Shown here: in pieces, positions 10,380 to 21,766 of the stretch
Layout of the letters: each line of letters begins with the position of its first letter
Position numbering within the stretch: position 1 is the first letter of the stretch
Made by a program: the position numbers and the translations under genes
Origin: Isoetes taiwanensis
Taxonomy: Eukaryota > Streptophyta > Lycopodiopsida > Isoetales > Isoetaceae
Direction of reading: 5' to 3'
Length of the DNA: 64,000 nt
Assembly: GCA_021234155.1 (NCBI GenBank)
Contig: JAJEKV010000073.1
Location: 1,150,001-1,214,000, forward strand
Notes under the pieces: generated by a model
Database searches by the model: none
What the model was told of the DNA's origin: nothing
The model's input: only the letters and a program-made list of their open reading frames with translations

Positions 10380-10677
10380 ACCTAACAGTGGAAAGCCACT
10401 ATAAATGGGTCTAAAGCACGGCAACCATAGATTTCCTTGAGCAGCAGGACTGGAGGTTGATTTAACTAGAAGAAATTCCAGCAGCAAACTTCCTTGTCAG
10501 AGTGTTCAAATCACTCATTAGTTGCATCTAGACCTAACAGTGGACAGTCACTATAAGTGGGTCCAAAAAAGGGCAGCCATATATTTTCTTGAGCAGCAGG
10601 ATTGGAGGTTGCTTTAACTAGAAGAAATTCCAGCAGCATATTTTGTTGTCAAAGTGTTTGAATCACCCATTAGTTAC
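10380..10677 (+). repeat. Two tandem copies of a ~148-bp unit
   Basis: The units at about 10,380-10,528 and 10,530-10,677 both begin GACCTAACAGTGGA. Both contain GAGCAGCAGGA, TTGGAGGTTG and CTAGAAGAAATTCCAGCAGCA, and both end near CATTAGTT. Identity is roughly 85% by eye. No coding potential. Confidence 0.85.
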
Positions 10678-11290
10678 GGTCTCCATAAACAATGTTCCAT
10701 GTTCTGGATCTATTTCTCGCTACCATAGTATCGGGTATACATAAATGATGTTTCTCTGCTTTTAATAGGTGGATGATACACACAGATCATGGGTTCTTCT
10801 TTTAATCTTTGTACTTTACCTACTTTTATTAGAAAGAGCTTGTATGTCGCAGATGTTTGCTTTATAGGCAGCCAATTTTAAGTCTACCAATAATTATTTC
10901 AAAAATTGTATCACTTTCTTATTGTTTGTACAATATGTAGCATTATAACAGGGGGTTTTTTTTGTGATTTTATACGCTGTTTTACATGGTTTTCATATGA
11001 TTTCATGGGTGTATTGCACGAGACATACTAATCAGTACATCTAGAGTGCACCAAGTTTTTGCATGCAATTTGTGCAATTTTTGTTTCATCCTCCTCAATG
11101 GTTAAGATCAGACGGCTTACAAAGAAGCCCTCTGTTAATTCAAAAAGATCCAAGGGCTTATAATGAAAGCCCTTTTCTCATGAAAAACAAAACGTGAACC
11201 ATCTCTAGGGTTTTCTAGGGTTTTCTTATCTAAAAGATGATTTTGTGTACACGGACTAAGCGTGTTATGCAAAATGATGGATGTCGGTGC
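10678..11290. other. Gene-free stretch
   Basis: AT-rich sequence with no recognised feature. Confidence 0.45.
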
Positions 11291-11429
11291 TAAAAAATGG
11301 ACAGTGCTTATTTGCATCATAGTGTTGCACTTTTACGCCTATATCCTCGGGTAAATCGAGGAGAAGCATATTTTCATTTTATTTCATCCGTTACATTACG
11401 TTTTGGCCGCAGCTGCGGTGACCTACCAA

Positions 11430-12170
11430 AACGACCCATCGGGGCCGGGTGTTATATGAATCAAGCTGCTTGTGTTGGGCAACCGCTTGTGCATGTTGCT
11501 AATGAGATTCAAAAGATGGATGATGCAAGTGGAGGTTTAACAAAGTCTTTGCAAAAGCGAAAGTCGGTGATGACCCAGATTGTTGGTCAAGCAAAGTCAC
11601 TTGCAATAGTAGAACATCTCTCGCATGTGTTTGAATACCAACGCTTCGGGGTTGATCTCGGGATCATGTCATACCGCCGCACCAAGAAGAATCGAAGCAT
11701 TGAAAGGGATCCGGGCCCTTTTCGATGCTTTATCTTTCATAAGCGGCAATGGGCAGCCAAAACAAGGATTTCCTTTAGCTGTTGCTAGAGGTTATGCTAA
11801 GGGATGGGCAGCCAAAACAAGGATTTCCTTTAGCTGTTGCTAGAGGTTATGCTAAGGGATGGGCAGATGAGAAGCGCGGCATCTAAAATGGGTCGGGTGA
11901 AATTCCATACATTGTTGTCTTGTTCGTTAAATGCGTGGCGAGGATGCCATATATTGCTTGCTCACGGATTTCGTGAGAGTTTAAATTGTGTGCCGCAGAT
12001 GATGAAGGCTATGGTGAAAGATTTGATATTGCGGAAATCGCCGATTTAGTTGCTTGCTCCATCAAAGAGTATTGTTGCAAAAGCATTGAAGCATGAATCT
12101 AACATGCACAGGAATTTAACATGGACAGCAGCATGCAGGCAGTTTGCAAGGGCGAAAAAATGTGCCTTGG
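11430..12170 (+). pseudogene. Unrecognised decayed coding region with a 58-bp tandem duplication
   Basis: Frames that read like protein follow one another: NQAACVGQPLVHVANEIQKM, SVMTQIVGQAKSLAIVEHLS and EYQRFGVDLGIMS. After a shift near 11,665 come CHTAAPRRIEALKGIRALFD and FPLAVARGYAKGWADEKRGI, then a stop. Beyond that are further pieces with stops (IPYIVVLFVKCVARMPYIAC, then ERFDIAEIADLVACSIKEYC). About 58 bp starting GGGCAGCCAAAACAAGG are duplicated at 11,751-11,866, which breaks the frame. The absence of introns would fit a processed or retroposed copy. I do not recognise the parent protein. Confidence 0.45.
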
Positions 12171-13367
12171 TATGTTGATCCTTTTTAAACATGCCTTGTA
12201 CTTACTTGTAAATCCGTGTTCGAAGCTCTGGCTAAGGTAAGGCGCGGAGCTATGGTGGCCCTGTCTCACCTCCTTGCTTGTTTCAGGCCTCCAGTGGCAG
12301 AAAGTTTTCGTGCTTGATTGACGACCAAGCTTTCCATTTTCCCCTTTCTTCTGACCAAATGTCCTTCAGCTGGCATAGACCCTTCTCTTTCCATCTAGAG
12401 TATATCCTTAGATGAACTAAAGCAAGTGGAAAACTAAAACTATACAAAGGCAGCGTTGGAAATGATCATGAGAACTGCCCGCTTGCCTACTGATGGCATT
12501 TCATTAAGTTATGGAAGCCAATTTGACTGAAGAGGAGGTATGTTGTAGTCATTGTTTTCTTTTTATATATATGCAGCTCTCGTTTTAAGAAACTATCACC
12601 TCACATTTTGGTTAGTTTTTTATCTTATTGTCTGTTACCTTTCATGGACTGCTCAATCAATATTATTGTTTTAAGAATGTTACAGAAATCTGATATTTCA
12701 GAATTTGCCTTCATTATGTCACCTATAATTGCGCTTGGATGGTTGCGGCAAGAAGGGGCATTGTTGCCCCAGCTCAGCAACTTTGTTGTGCAATCTGTCA
12801 CTTGTAATATCTGTATTAGAAGACTGCTATGGTGTGGAGGCACTGTCTAGAGCATATGCTTTGGTGAAAGGAAGAACTTCGGGGTAGCTCTTCTTACGTT
12901 TCTCTTGAACAATTTAAGCATGGCATCCGTGGATAGTTTATTCAATCTGAGGGATGATTGGCGTGCGTGGGATACGATTATAAGATAGATGCGACTTCAA
13001 AGATGTGGGAAGCCCCCTTCTTATAGGGATGTACACATTTCTCGGCTTGGTTGACACAACTATCTCTCTAGTGGTGGTTGACACAACTATCTCTCTAGTG
13101 GACACTTCAGTTTAGCATGACAATTGCTTATGGAATGAACTAGTGTATAGTTTCACCATTAAATACTGCATACTGGGCTAGAATAAGGCTCCAAATTCTT
13201 TGAATTGGCAGGAAATTGAGATTACAAAATGTAATAGTTGTTTGCAATGGGAATAATTTGTTTGTCTTGATGTTATTGTGATTTTTAGTAATTAATATTT
13301 AGGCCCATAACATTTATCTATGTTTGCGTTAGTTAGGGCCCGAAGGGCCCAAAATTTTTTTTAATAT
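12171..13367. other. Gene-free stretch
   Basis: No gene is seen. A 26-bp unit containing GTTGACACAACTATCTCTCT is tandemly duplicated at about 13,047-13,101. Confidence 0.45.
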
Positions 13368-13819
13368 AACAATCAACACACAACTACCATTAACATTATT
13401 AACATAAACCATTGCATTTAACACATTTAAATTAAAATCCCCCTTAAACCCCCTTTGGTTTGGGTGCATATTCACACGGGGTCACGTAGGGCAGCGAGAG
13501 CCCCAAAAATATATTTACAATACACGTACAAAATTAACACCATTAAGTACATTCTCTCAAACCTTATAGTATTTTGCAAATCTTAATATACAGTATACAA
13601 AAACTTGTACATGCATACCCCATAAACGAGGATCGCTATGTACGATCCAGATCTTGGAATAAAGGGCAAATATGCCCATCCGACAGCTCTCAGTGCCCGG
13701 AGTAACCCCCCGTGTGAATATGCACCCAAACCAAAGGGGGTTTAAGGGGGATTTTAATTTAAATGTGTTAAATGCAATGGTTTATGTTAATAATGTTAAT
13801 GGTAGTTGTGTGTTGATTG
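13368..13819. mobile_element. MITE with ~113-bp nearly identical inverted arms
   Basis: The left arm is 13,370-13,482 and the right arm 13,705-13,818. Read as reverse complements they match almost throughout, for example AACCCCCTTTGGTTTGGGTG against CACCCAAACCAAAGGGGGTT. The only differences noticed are at the inner edge. The spacer is about 222 bp and non-coding. The near identity implies a young insertion or a constrained hairpin. No clear target duplication could be assigned. Confidence 0.85.
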
Positions 13820-14147
13820 TTTAGAGTGCTTTGGAGATTCTCAAGCTTTGTTTGGCATGATTAAATTTTGTTGCACTTCATAAGATTATTTGCCCAGACT
13901 TAAAGTGGCTGTATTTTCTTTGCAAAAATCTCTTCTGTTAATGCTAGTAATATATATTAGATTGTGGAATGCCACATACCTAAATAAGTTATTATGAGCA
14001 AAATCTCATTTAGCATGCACAATGGTGTCACTCATGCACGTAATGCATGGCAAGGTACTAAAAATATTGCATTTCTCTAAGTAGTCTCTTATGGCTAATT
14101 GCATTCCAAGTTTATTTGCTATTGCCATAGGTTTAGATCTTCCTAAA

Positions 14148-14246
14148 GCAGGGGTCAAAACCCACTGGCTACCATCGGGTGGAAGACCCAGGGGGTGCAA
14201 GTTCCCACCAACCATGCCTTCAAAAAAAAAAAAAAAAAAAAAAAAA
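14148..14246 (+). mobile_element. Short SINE-like retroposon with poly(A) tail
   Basis: About 75 bp containing a B-box-like GGTGCAAGTTCCCACC ends in GCCTTC and a run of about 26 A (14,222-14,247). The insert is flanked by AGATCTTCCTAAA (14,135-14,147) and AGATCTCCATAAA (14,247-14,259), which look like an imperfect 13-bp target duplication. The last bases before the tail, CCTTC, are the same as in the LINE ending at 55,263. Confidence 0.55.
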
Positions 14247-14659
14247 AGATCTCCATAAACAATTTGGGTGTGCATAAAGAATCCTTCTCTTCGGAGGTGT
14301 TTGCCTTGGTCCGCCACATGTGGGCAGATTGTAAGAATTGTGATACTCGCAGTATATATTTGTTCCATCCTTCCTTTGCGCAGAAAATTGCAGGCCAAAT
14401 TTTACATCTATTGTGTCTATGGAGCTTTCGAACAGAGAAAAAATGGAAGGCCCAAATTCGTGGCAACTTTTTGGTGCGTCCCAATTTTATTTTTAGGCAC
14501 GAGAAACTCTGAATAGGCAAATAGTTCTATTTGAGAAGGGGCTCACAACGAACACAAAAAAACCTGACGATAGATAGATAGACTTGTCAGACCATAAGAA
14601 CAATTTCGAGCTACCCTATAAATGAAATAGGAAAATATGCGAAGGCAAGAGAGAGGGCA

Positions 14660-14749
14660 GTGGCTACCACTTGTCATTGGGATGAATCCCTCCCCCCCTT
14701 CCCCATTTTCGAGTTTTCGAGGAAAACCCTAATGAGAAATGGTCGCCAC
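14660..14749 (-). other. Hairpin, copy 4 of a shared-core family
   Basis: The arms GTGGCTACCACTTGTCATTGGG and CCCTAATGAGAAATGGTCGCCAC pair with a few mismatches. The enclosed core (minus sense) carries GGGTTTTCCTCGAAAAC, a G-rich run and GGGATTCATC, as in copy 3 at 58,809, but the outer arm sequences are unrelated to the other copies. Confidence 0.65.
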
Positions 14750-15530
14750 CGACCTCGAGGATGCCTTGAAGAGCAAGGTAAAAAATTGGTAAAGCCACAT
14801 GGTCCGCGCATCAACCCCACGGGGTGTGTGAAATACCTGGAAAAAGGCACAATACATGGAAAGTAGTCGTTAACCATTAGGAACAAGGTGTTGCGCACGA
14901 AGGGTTGCCCTCCAATGTCCTGAAGCGATGTGCACATAATTTTTGATACATACTGCTCCGAATCAAGAATAAGTTCATGATTGTTTAACTTCGTTGATCT
15001 CAAGAAAACTAATGTTAAACACAAATGTTACATCCTCATGACATACTAGTCTGGCTCAAGAATTGAAAGTTTTGCAAGTTTTGGCTCAAAAATCCAGCCT
15101 TATAAGCTTTACAAGTTGAAGCTCTGCTAAAAAACATATGCGGCAACAAGATGCTTTGCTCAAAAATATTTGCGGCAACAAGAAGCTTTTGCAACAGGAA
15201 GTTTTGCTAAGTGTGTATATTGGCGGCGACAGCCTGCTAGGCGCGTATCTCTGCAATAAGATCTGGAAGCTCCTACGCACCTCTGCAATAAGATCTAGAA
15301 GCTCCTGAAGAAGTTCTGTAGAAAGCTCTGCAAAAAGCTCTTTTGTTGTTTACTTTACTTGTTGTTTACCTTAAAAAATTTCCAGTTGTTTACGTGCTAG
15401 GCGAAATAGATGCACTGATTTCCATTCCACGTTAATCCACATTACTGGCATATGCCATGTGGCTGCACAAAAATAAGCGCCATAAAAAATAGATGACATT
15501 AACCTTCTCTTTTAAAAAAGTCATGCAACA
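14750..15530. repeat. Gene-free stretch with short redundant motifs
   Basis: Between 15,050 and 15,330 the motifs GCGGCAACAAGA, CTCTGCAATAAGATCT and GAAGCTC recur at irregular spacing. No gene is present. The 3' end (15,410-15,535) is the left flank of the giant LTR element. Confidence 0.5.
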
Positions 15531-15535
15531 GAAGG
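15531..15535 (+). other. Target-site duplication GAAGG, left copy
   Basis: GAAGG immediately precedes TGTGACG of the left LTR and recurs immediately after the right LTR at 37,231-37,235. Confidence 0.93.
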
Positions 15536-17137
15536 TGTGACGTTCCAGCACAGTATACGGTCCCAGGACATATACTGTACTGCCTCGTCACGCGTATACG
15601 CCACCCCGACTGACGTGTACGCCGACGTGTAGCCAGGCTAGTAGCCCCTAGGGGGCAACTTGCTAGGTGTGTGCATTTCTCATTAATGTGCACATGCACA
15701 TTTATTAAGGTGCACACATTTCCATGTGGGCACATTTGGGTGCACACATTTCCATGTGGGCACATTTGGCCACCTAGCCATTAAAGGCAAGTGGGCCCAT
15801 TTCCAATTATCCCACATGCCTAAAGGGGATAATTGGAAACCCTAGCCAACCCCTTGTCTATTTAAGAAGGGAAACCCTAACTTGCCCAATTTTCGTTTCT
15901 AGGGTTTTAGAGCTCTGTTTTGGCTGCCCCAAGGGTCAAAACTGCCTCCCAGACTCTGTCTGAGAGAATCGCACCATTAGTTTTCCTTGATTCGAGCATC
16001 TCAGCAGGATGGTCGAACTCAGGTCAGGAGGAGGAACTCAAGGATCTGGTATTTAGGCAATTTAATAGCTTAAACCATGTTTCAGTCATAGAATCAGTAG
16101 GTTTAGCCTATTAAATTGCCCATAGCAACCCTCTAGATCTCTAGATACCAGACTCTAACTAAAGAACCTAACTCTATGATGTAGATTAGATTTAGTTCTT
16201 TAGTTCTTCTGTGATGTATATGGATGATGTATCTCTATGAACTCCTTGTATTGGGAAGGGGGGTAGAGACCTAAAGCTTGGTAGTAGATGCTCCTAGATT
16301 AGCCTCTCTAGCACACTATAGATTCGGCCTGTGCACAAGAACCACACCTGGTTGTGGGTGAAGGGGCCAGACTGGCTAAGGAGGAGGTTCGTGTTCTGAC
16401 TCTTGAACGATCCCTCTGGTGTGTAAGGCCTACCGGGGATCATTGTGACTAGGTCTAATGGCTTGCCACTGCGTGTGGGCAAGGCATGGGCTCGACACTC
16501 GTGGGGTGGTGGATATGACCTTCCAGTGAGTTCAAGTCGAATAAGGGCAGTGGCCCTCTAGTCACCTTGAGTCAGCATGTAGATCTCTGGAGGGAGTGAT
16601 CCCTACCTGCCCCATCGGGGCTGGGGAGATGTAACCCAGTAGACGTAGCCCCTTTGGCTATGCACCCGGCGGGCTACAGTCAGGTCCCAACACTTTTCAG
16701 CCTACTCTGCAAAGTGTGCACAGGAGGGGCGGATGGAGTGGACAACCCTAAGCCATGTTCTTATGCCAGCCAAATCCATTGCCATGAATTCTGTCTGCAA
16801 TGAACTCTGGAGATCCAAGCCGTCAGTCATCCCCTTCGAGTCTGAGCCTTGGGTAGGATCCTTATGTATGATACTGATCATTGTCTATGCAGCTGTTGAT
16901 GCACCACCTTTCGAGGTGGATATGTGATTATGTTGTATACTGACATGTATGTTTACGCTTCCGCAGCTAGGTAGGCCCTGAGGGAGACGAGGTAAAATGA
17001 CCCCTTCACTCTTCCCACTGGGACTCGTTACGGGTGCAGTGATTGTGGAGGGCCCTGTATCAGTATGGAGCCGGTATGGGGGATGAACTCCTGTTTGTAT
17101 ACGGTGGGTGCACCGTATACGAGTAGGGGACGTCACA
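15536..17137 (+). repeat. 5' LTR of the giant element
   Basis: It starts TGTGACGTTCC and ends GGGGACGTCACA, with 8-bp terminal inverted repeats. It contains a 30-bp tandem duplication (GGTGCACACATTTCCATGTG, 15,711-15,770). A reading frame at 15,920-16,114 (TLSERIAPL) is present in both LTRs but has no ATG start and no known domain. Confidence 0.95.
15859..15866 (+). promoter_or_regulatory. TATA-like box in the 5' LTR
   Basis: TATTTAAG sits in the first quarter of the LTR and is conserved at 35,954-35,961 in the 3' LTR. It is followed by GAAGGGAAACCC and a T-rich stretch, a plausible U3/R promoter for the element's transcript. This is inferred from sequence and position only. Confidence 0.5.
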
Positions 17138-17138
17138 G

Positions 17139-17150
17139 TGGTATCAGAGC
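17139..17150 (+). other. Primer binding site, tRNA-iMet type
   Basis: TGGTATCAGAGC lies one base beyond the LTR end. It is the standard complement of the 3' end of plant initiator methionine tRNA. Confidence 0.95.
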
Positions 17151-17210
17151 AATGTTCTTGGAGACCAAGAGCAAAGCACTGGCCATGCTCCCAGTAGTAC
17201 TAACTTGATA

Positions 17211-17280
17211 GGATCCCCAAACCTCGAAAAGTGGGGAAATTTTTCTCAAACCTCGAAAAGTGGGGAAATTTTTCTCATTT
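17211..17280 (+). repeat. Tandem duplication in the leader
   Basis: A 29-bp unit containing AACCTCGAAAAGTGGGGAAA is present twice in direct succession. Confidence 0.85.
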
Positions 17281-17319
17281 TTGTAGTATATGCTAAGCTA
17301 GTAACAGTTAAAATGAATG

Positions 17320-17770
17320 AGAACATAAAGAGACAAAAATTAGTGAGCCAAATAGGATGGAGAACATAAAGAGACAAAAATTAGTGAGCCAAATAGGATG
17401 GTCTCACACGCCGCGCCAGGACAGAGACAAAAATTAGTGAGCCAAATAGGATTGTCTCACACGTCGCGCCAGGACAGATAATGAAGATCTCATTTACAGC
17501 CTGGGCGCAACGTGTGAGACATTGATTCTAACAGATAATAAAGAGACAAAAATTAGTGAGCCAAATAGGATGGTCTTACACGTCGCGCCAAGACAGAGAC
17601 AAAAATTAGTGAGCCAAATAGGATTGTCTCATACATCGCGCCAGGACAGATAATGAAGATCTCATTTTCAGCCTGAGCGAACAGATAATGAAGTTCTCAT
17701 TTTCAGCCTGGGCGCAACGTGTGAGACATTGATTCTAACAGATAATGAAGTTCTCATTTTCAACCTGGGC
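17320..17770 (+). repeat. Complex tandem array built on a hairpin unit
   Basis: The array is made of AGAGACAAAAATTAGTGAGCC (about five times) alternating with whole or half copies of a palindromic unit: GTCTCACACGTCGCGCC on the left and GGGCGCAACGTGTGAGAC on the right. Full hairpin at 17,454-17,520. 5' halves near 17,401, 17,571 and 17,624. A 3' half ends at about 17,728. It lies just downstream of the primer site, in the untranslated leader. Confidence 0.85.
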
Positions 17771-17772
17771 AT

Positions 17773-18014
17773 TGATTCTAAAACACGTTAAAAAATCATA
17801 AATTCCAAAAAAATAACTTGGTAATTCGAATTTTTAGCTAGATTAGTCTAGCTTTTCAATTCATTTGAACCTCATTTTAAAAGAATTACTTGATTCTAAA
17901 ACACGTTAAAAAATCATAAATTCCAAAAAAATAACTTGGTAATTCGAATTTTAAGCTAGGAATTAGCTAGATTAGTCTAGCTTTTCAATCCATTTGAACC
18001 TCATCTTAAAAGAA
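17773..18014 (+). repeat. Two tandem copies of a ~120-bp unit
   Basis: 17,773-17,889 and 17,891-18,014 share TGATTCTAAAACACG, TAACTTGGTAATTCGAATTT and TAGATTAGTCTAGC with only a few differences. Confidence 0.88.
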
Positions 18015-18231
18015 TTCCCACAGTAGCGGGAATTGAACTTCCCACCCATGTGGTTGAACCCCCAAACCCCCTCCCCAGGTACCAACCAATCGAGGGCGTG
18101 CATCGTTTGTGTTTGAATTATAATTCTTAATTAGATTTAAGCTTTAATAATGTTAGATAATATTAATGGCTAAGCCTTAGATTAAGCTAGATAGAGACAG
18201 CATCCTGATAGACACCAAGACTCCGATCGAC

Positions 18232-18426
18232 ATGGCGCCAAGACCAAATGCTTCGACTTCCTCCTCGACAAGGCGAAAAAGCCGAGAGGCCAAGGAGGCC
18301 GAAGGAAACAAGAAGAGGAGAGGGCAGAATGAGAGCGGGAGGCCAAGGGTCAAGAAGCAGCAGAGCAGAAGCTGGTCCAACATTTTGAAGACTCAACAGC
18401 CTGCACAGTACACGCCAAGAGAGTAA
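18232..18426 (+). CDS. Basic 64-aa frame, possible gag start remnant
   Basis: The frame begins [19 protein letters not shown] and continues very rich in Lys, Arg, Ser and Gln ([20 protein letters not shown]) to a TAA. Its place, about 1.1 kb after the primer site, is where a gag start would be expected. No capsid or zinc knuckle follows. The frames beyond it are short and interrupted. It could be a nucleic-acid-binding N-terminal stub or chance. Confidence 0.3.
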   Translation: MAPRPNASTSSSTRRKSREAKEAEGNKKRRGQNESGRPRVKKQQSRSWSNILKTQQPAQYTPRE

Positions 18427-18624
18427 CACTAATGAAGAAGGACATGCAGCTTGCCAGCTACATCAAAGATGAGCCTTATTAATTTCGTAAATGATAAAAT
18501 TTTGTTTAATACAAAGTGTTTTAGAGTAAATTATAAGTGTATGAAGTTACTTAATTAAGTCGAGTTAGTAAGTTTTAGCTTTTGTTTTAGTCAAAACAGA
18601 CATCCTAGGCCAATTCGAGAGGAT

Positions 18625-18691
18625 GTCTCACACGTCGCGCCAGGACAGAAAATGAAAAGTTCATTATCGGTCTGGGCGCAACGTGTGAGAC
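18625..18691 (+). repeat. Dispersed 67-nt hairpin, best copy
   Basis: GTCTCACACGT-C-GCGCC pairs with GGCGC-A-ACGTGTGAGAC (16 bp, one mismatch). Inside, AATGAA faces TTCATT. The same unit occurs in the 17.4-17.7 kb array and at 18,838. Confidence 0.88.
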
Positions 18692-18837
18692 CATGCTGTG
18701 AGACCATGCCCCAAAAGTGCCCAAAACTGCTCCAAATCGACCAAATAAGGGGTCAATTCTGCCTAACTCGACGAATCTAGCAGAATTACACCCTTAGATC
18801 ACCCAAATTGGACAATTTTAACCCATTTAGAGCCAAT

Positions 18838-18904
18838 GTCTCACACGTCGCGCCAGGACAGAAAATGAAAAGTTCATTATTGGTCTGGGCGCAATGTGTG
18901 ACAC
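18838..18904 (+). repeat. Dispersed 67-nt hairpin, third full copy
   Basis: Identical to 18,625-18,691 except for a few bases in the loop and the 3' arm (GCAATGTGTGACAC instead of GCAACGTGTGAGAC). Confidence 0.88.
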
Positions 18905-21761
18905 CTCCAAACTTTGAACCTCCATAACTTGAGCTACAGAGCTCCAAATCGCCTGAAATTTGTTGCAATAGGACCATTAGATAGCCTAGAATCCATTTAT
19001 AACCTCAAATTAGGCTAGAAATGTCAAAACCCAGCTCAAAATGACCAAAATTGCTCAAACCCTTGAATTGTTTTTCCAAACTGTGGTTTGTTTGTAAATA
19101 GACGCATACCCCATTAGTACCTCACAAGTATTGCTCTCGGCTCAAAGCTAATGTCTTACTCCTAGATAGAAGTGCCCAAGAACACCCCTTTGTTATAGTC
19201 ATCTAGACCTCAGCATAGCAACCCAAGTCCAACTGTTCGTACATCACCTCTGCTCATGCCAAAAGCATAAACCTTGACCTATTTCTGTGTCCTTCTAATA
19301 GAGTTTGACTTATATAGCCGCCACATTGACACCCCCTATTGCCAGGATACCTAGAAAGGAGCTAGAGTTTAGAGCTGCCCAAGCCACTCCATGTGTAGAG
19401 ATTGGACCCCCAAACCAACTTTGCTAGGACCTTAGAGTATGCCTCAAACATCATGGAGGTTTTGCAAAACAATCCTCATGTCATACCATACCACACGTCC
19501 TAATGTCCATAGACTTGGAGATTATAGATATGTCTCCAGTAATGCTGCTCGAGCCATCTTGCTTGCTTATAGAGCCCAGAATGTTGTAGGAGAGCCCTTC
19601 AAGTGGACCCTTAAACTCTAGAATATACGAGTGTTGCTTTCGAAGTACAGGGCCAGAGCCATAGAAGAGCTAGAGGCGCAACTTCTTGAAGACATCGAGG
19701 TCCCAGCCGATGTATAGACAGATAAGAAGAAGAAGAAGAGATTTTAACGTCACGCCACAAGGCAGCGTCCTATCGGACCGAAAAGGCAGACCCAAGAGAG
19801 GGAAGCACAACGACAAACACCTCAACCGACAAACGAGTAGAACAGGACATCACCGGCCTACCATCAATATTCATCAGATGGGAAGAATATTTGGCAACCA
19901 ACGGCATCAAGAATCTTCTAGATGGCAACCTCCCAGCTACCACGTCCACGAGCTCACATCAGAAAGAGGATCTCGACGCCTTCACCAATTCGACGCACAT
20001 GAGTTTCAAATGGAAGAACAAGGCAAAAAAAATAAAAAGTGGGGAAGACGTTAGACATCGATGCCGCGTTAGCATCATGAGTTAGGGCCAGAGGGCATAA
20101 TCTTCCGTCGAGGAGAGAAGTCATGGCGACACAGGAGCGTATAGAAACCGGAGGGAAGATCATCACGACCTTGCAGCCCAGCAGCTCAAGCGAATGTCAT
20201 GAAACGTCAGCAAAAGGAGCAACCAAGCTAGACAACCACGAAGCACCTAAGGATGACCAGGACGAGCTTCCAGCTCCCTTACACCAGCAGGAGAACTTTC
20301 ATCGGTTCCAAAAAGTAGGAGACCATGAGGGGGAGGAGACGCATATCAGGGAAGGAACATCTCTAACTTGAAGGCCTATATCAGCATTAGGGGCAAGATC
20401 AAGGAGGAGAATATTCTGCTCAAACAAGAATTTTGGACCCAGAAACACCTAGAACCAAAGGAAGGACGACCTTACTACGTCAGCCAAGGAGTGCGAGACT
20501 CGAATGGATAGGACTCAAAGGACGGAGGAGACGACCTAGCCAGTAGGTACAAATCACGCAAAGGCGACCAGAAGGAGCTATGATAGGGCAATGGAGATGA
20601 CCACACTTCCAGGCACAGGAGAGGCACCTCGGAATGAAGCAAAGCCCAAGCAACAGGAGTCGCACTCAGAAATTCAACCTGCGGAGGAATGACAACGCCT
20701 GCCTATCGACAACGATCTCAGAGCTTCGAAGACATTCAAGAATGCCTGACTGCAACAGCCAGGTGACCCTACTCAAGCTCGATCAATGGCACCGCACATC
20801 AGCAATCTTGCAATGACACATTGCATGTAGGGACGTGAGCGGTCACCGCATTCCTCACGACGAACATACACAATAAGGAGGAGCATCTTTTTCAAGGGAT
20901 CACATCGACGAACACTCTTCGCAACTTGAGGTGACGAGCTCGGATCAGACATGAAGCTCAACAATAGTAGCAGCATCTCAAGGAATCCCGGAGTCAACCA
21001 GAACGAAGAAGATGCAGCAAAACCGAAGAATCAAACGCGATCGAGGAGGGGAAACCCTAAAGGAGTATAAACATTTAAGTAGATCTTCGTAGTTGTTTTG
21101 AAAAAAGTGGATGAATTAAAAATCCCAATGTAAATGCGTATATGTCTATTGTATATCTCGGATGCTCACAGATATAGTGGAGAAACATGAGTTAAAGTCA
21201 TGTTTTACGGATTAGCGCTTAGATCAGGAAGCTCCTTCACTTCGACTGCCAAATGAGGAAGCAAGGAAGCACAACTGTAGCCCAAGATCAAAATGGAAGA
21301 GCAACTACGAGGGAGAAACGACCAGAGCCCAAGCAAACCTTCGACTCCAAACACTTCGGGAAGTGCCCTCAAGTAGAAGACCGCTCGTCCACCCAATGTC
21401 AGAATAAGAGACAACACCGGTCATGTCAAGATCATCAGCGCTGCACCAGGACATCGTCAGGATGCAACACTACCTCTTGTGGCAGTGGCAACACTTGATG
21501 AACTTATGACACGACTGGCCTCAACAATAGAAGGAGGAATGACCCGACATCAACGAGCCAACTAAGAAGGCAACATCTCAACGATCATAATTCCACCTTG
21601 TGGTAATATAGGGTGATGCGCTAGGACACGTGTATTAGATGGAGAGGCACTTACGAAAGGCACTGCGACGAGGAGATATGCCTTCAACAACTAGGTGATG
21701 GCTTCGTCAGGTACTCCTACCAGTAATTAGAAGAAAAGAAGCCGATCGTATCTCCGACATG
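18905..21761 (+). other. Giant element internal region, no recognised domain
   Basis: The plus strand is purine-rich with many short frames, for example DAFTNSTHMSFKWKNKAKKI at about 19,980 and AIEELEAQLLEDIEVPADV at about 19,660, all closed by stops. It reads like degraded coding sequence, but no capsid, protease, reverse transcriptase or integrase motif was found on either strand. It continues at 26,768-27,849 and 32,720-33,000 after removal of the nested inserts. Confidence 0.5.
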
Positions 21762-21766
21762 TGGGA
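21762..21766 (-). other. Target-site duplication TGGGA, left copy
   Basis: TGGGA precedes TGTTTGGGG of the left LTR and recurs at 26,763-26,767 directly after ACTAACA of the right LTR. Confidence 0.9.

Noticed and set aside
14006-14520. Overlapping frames of 105-130 aa on both strands
   Set aside because: They read through the poly(A) tail of the SINE-like insertion (poly-Lys or poly-Phe) and have no protein-like constraint.
15920-16114. 64-aa frame inside the LTR, present in both LTRs
   Set aside because: It has no ATG start (it begins at a TTG) and its conservation follows from the LTR duplication, not from coding constraint.
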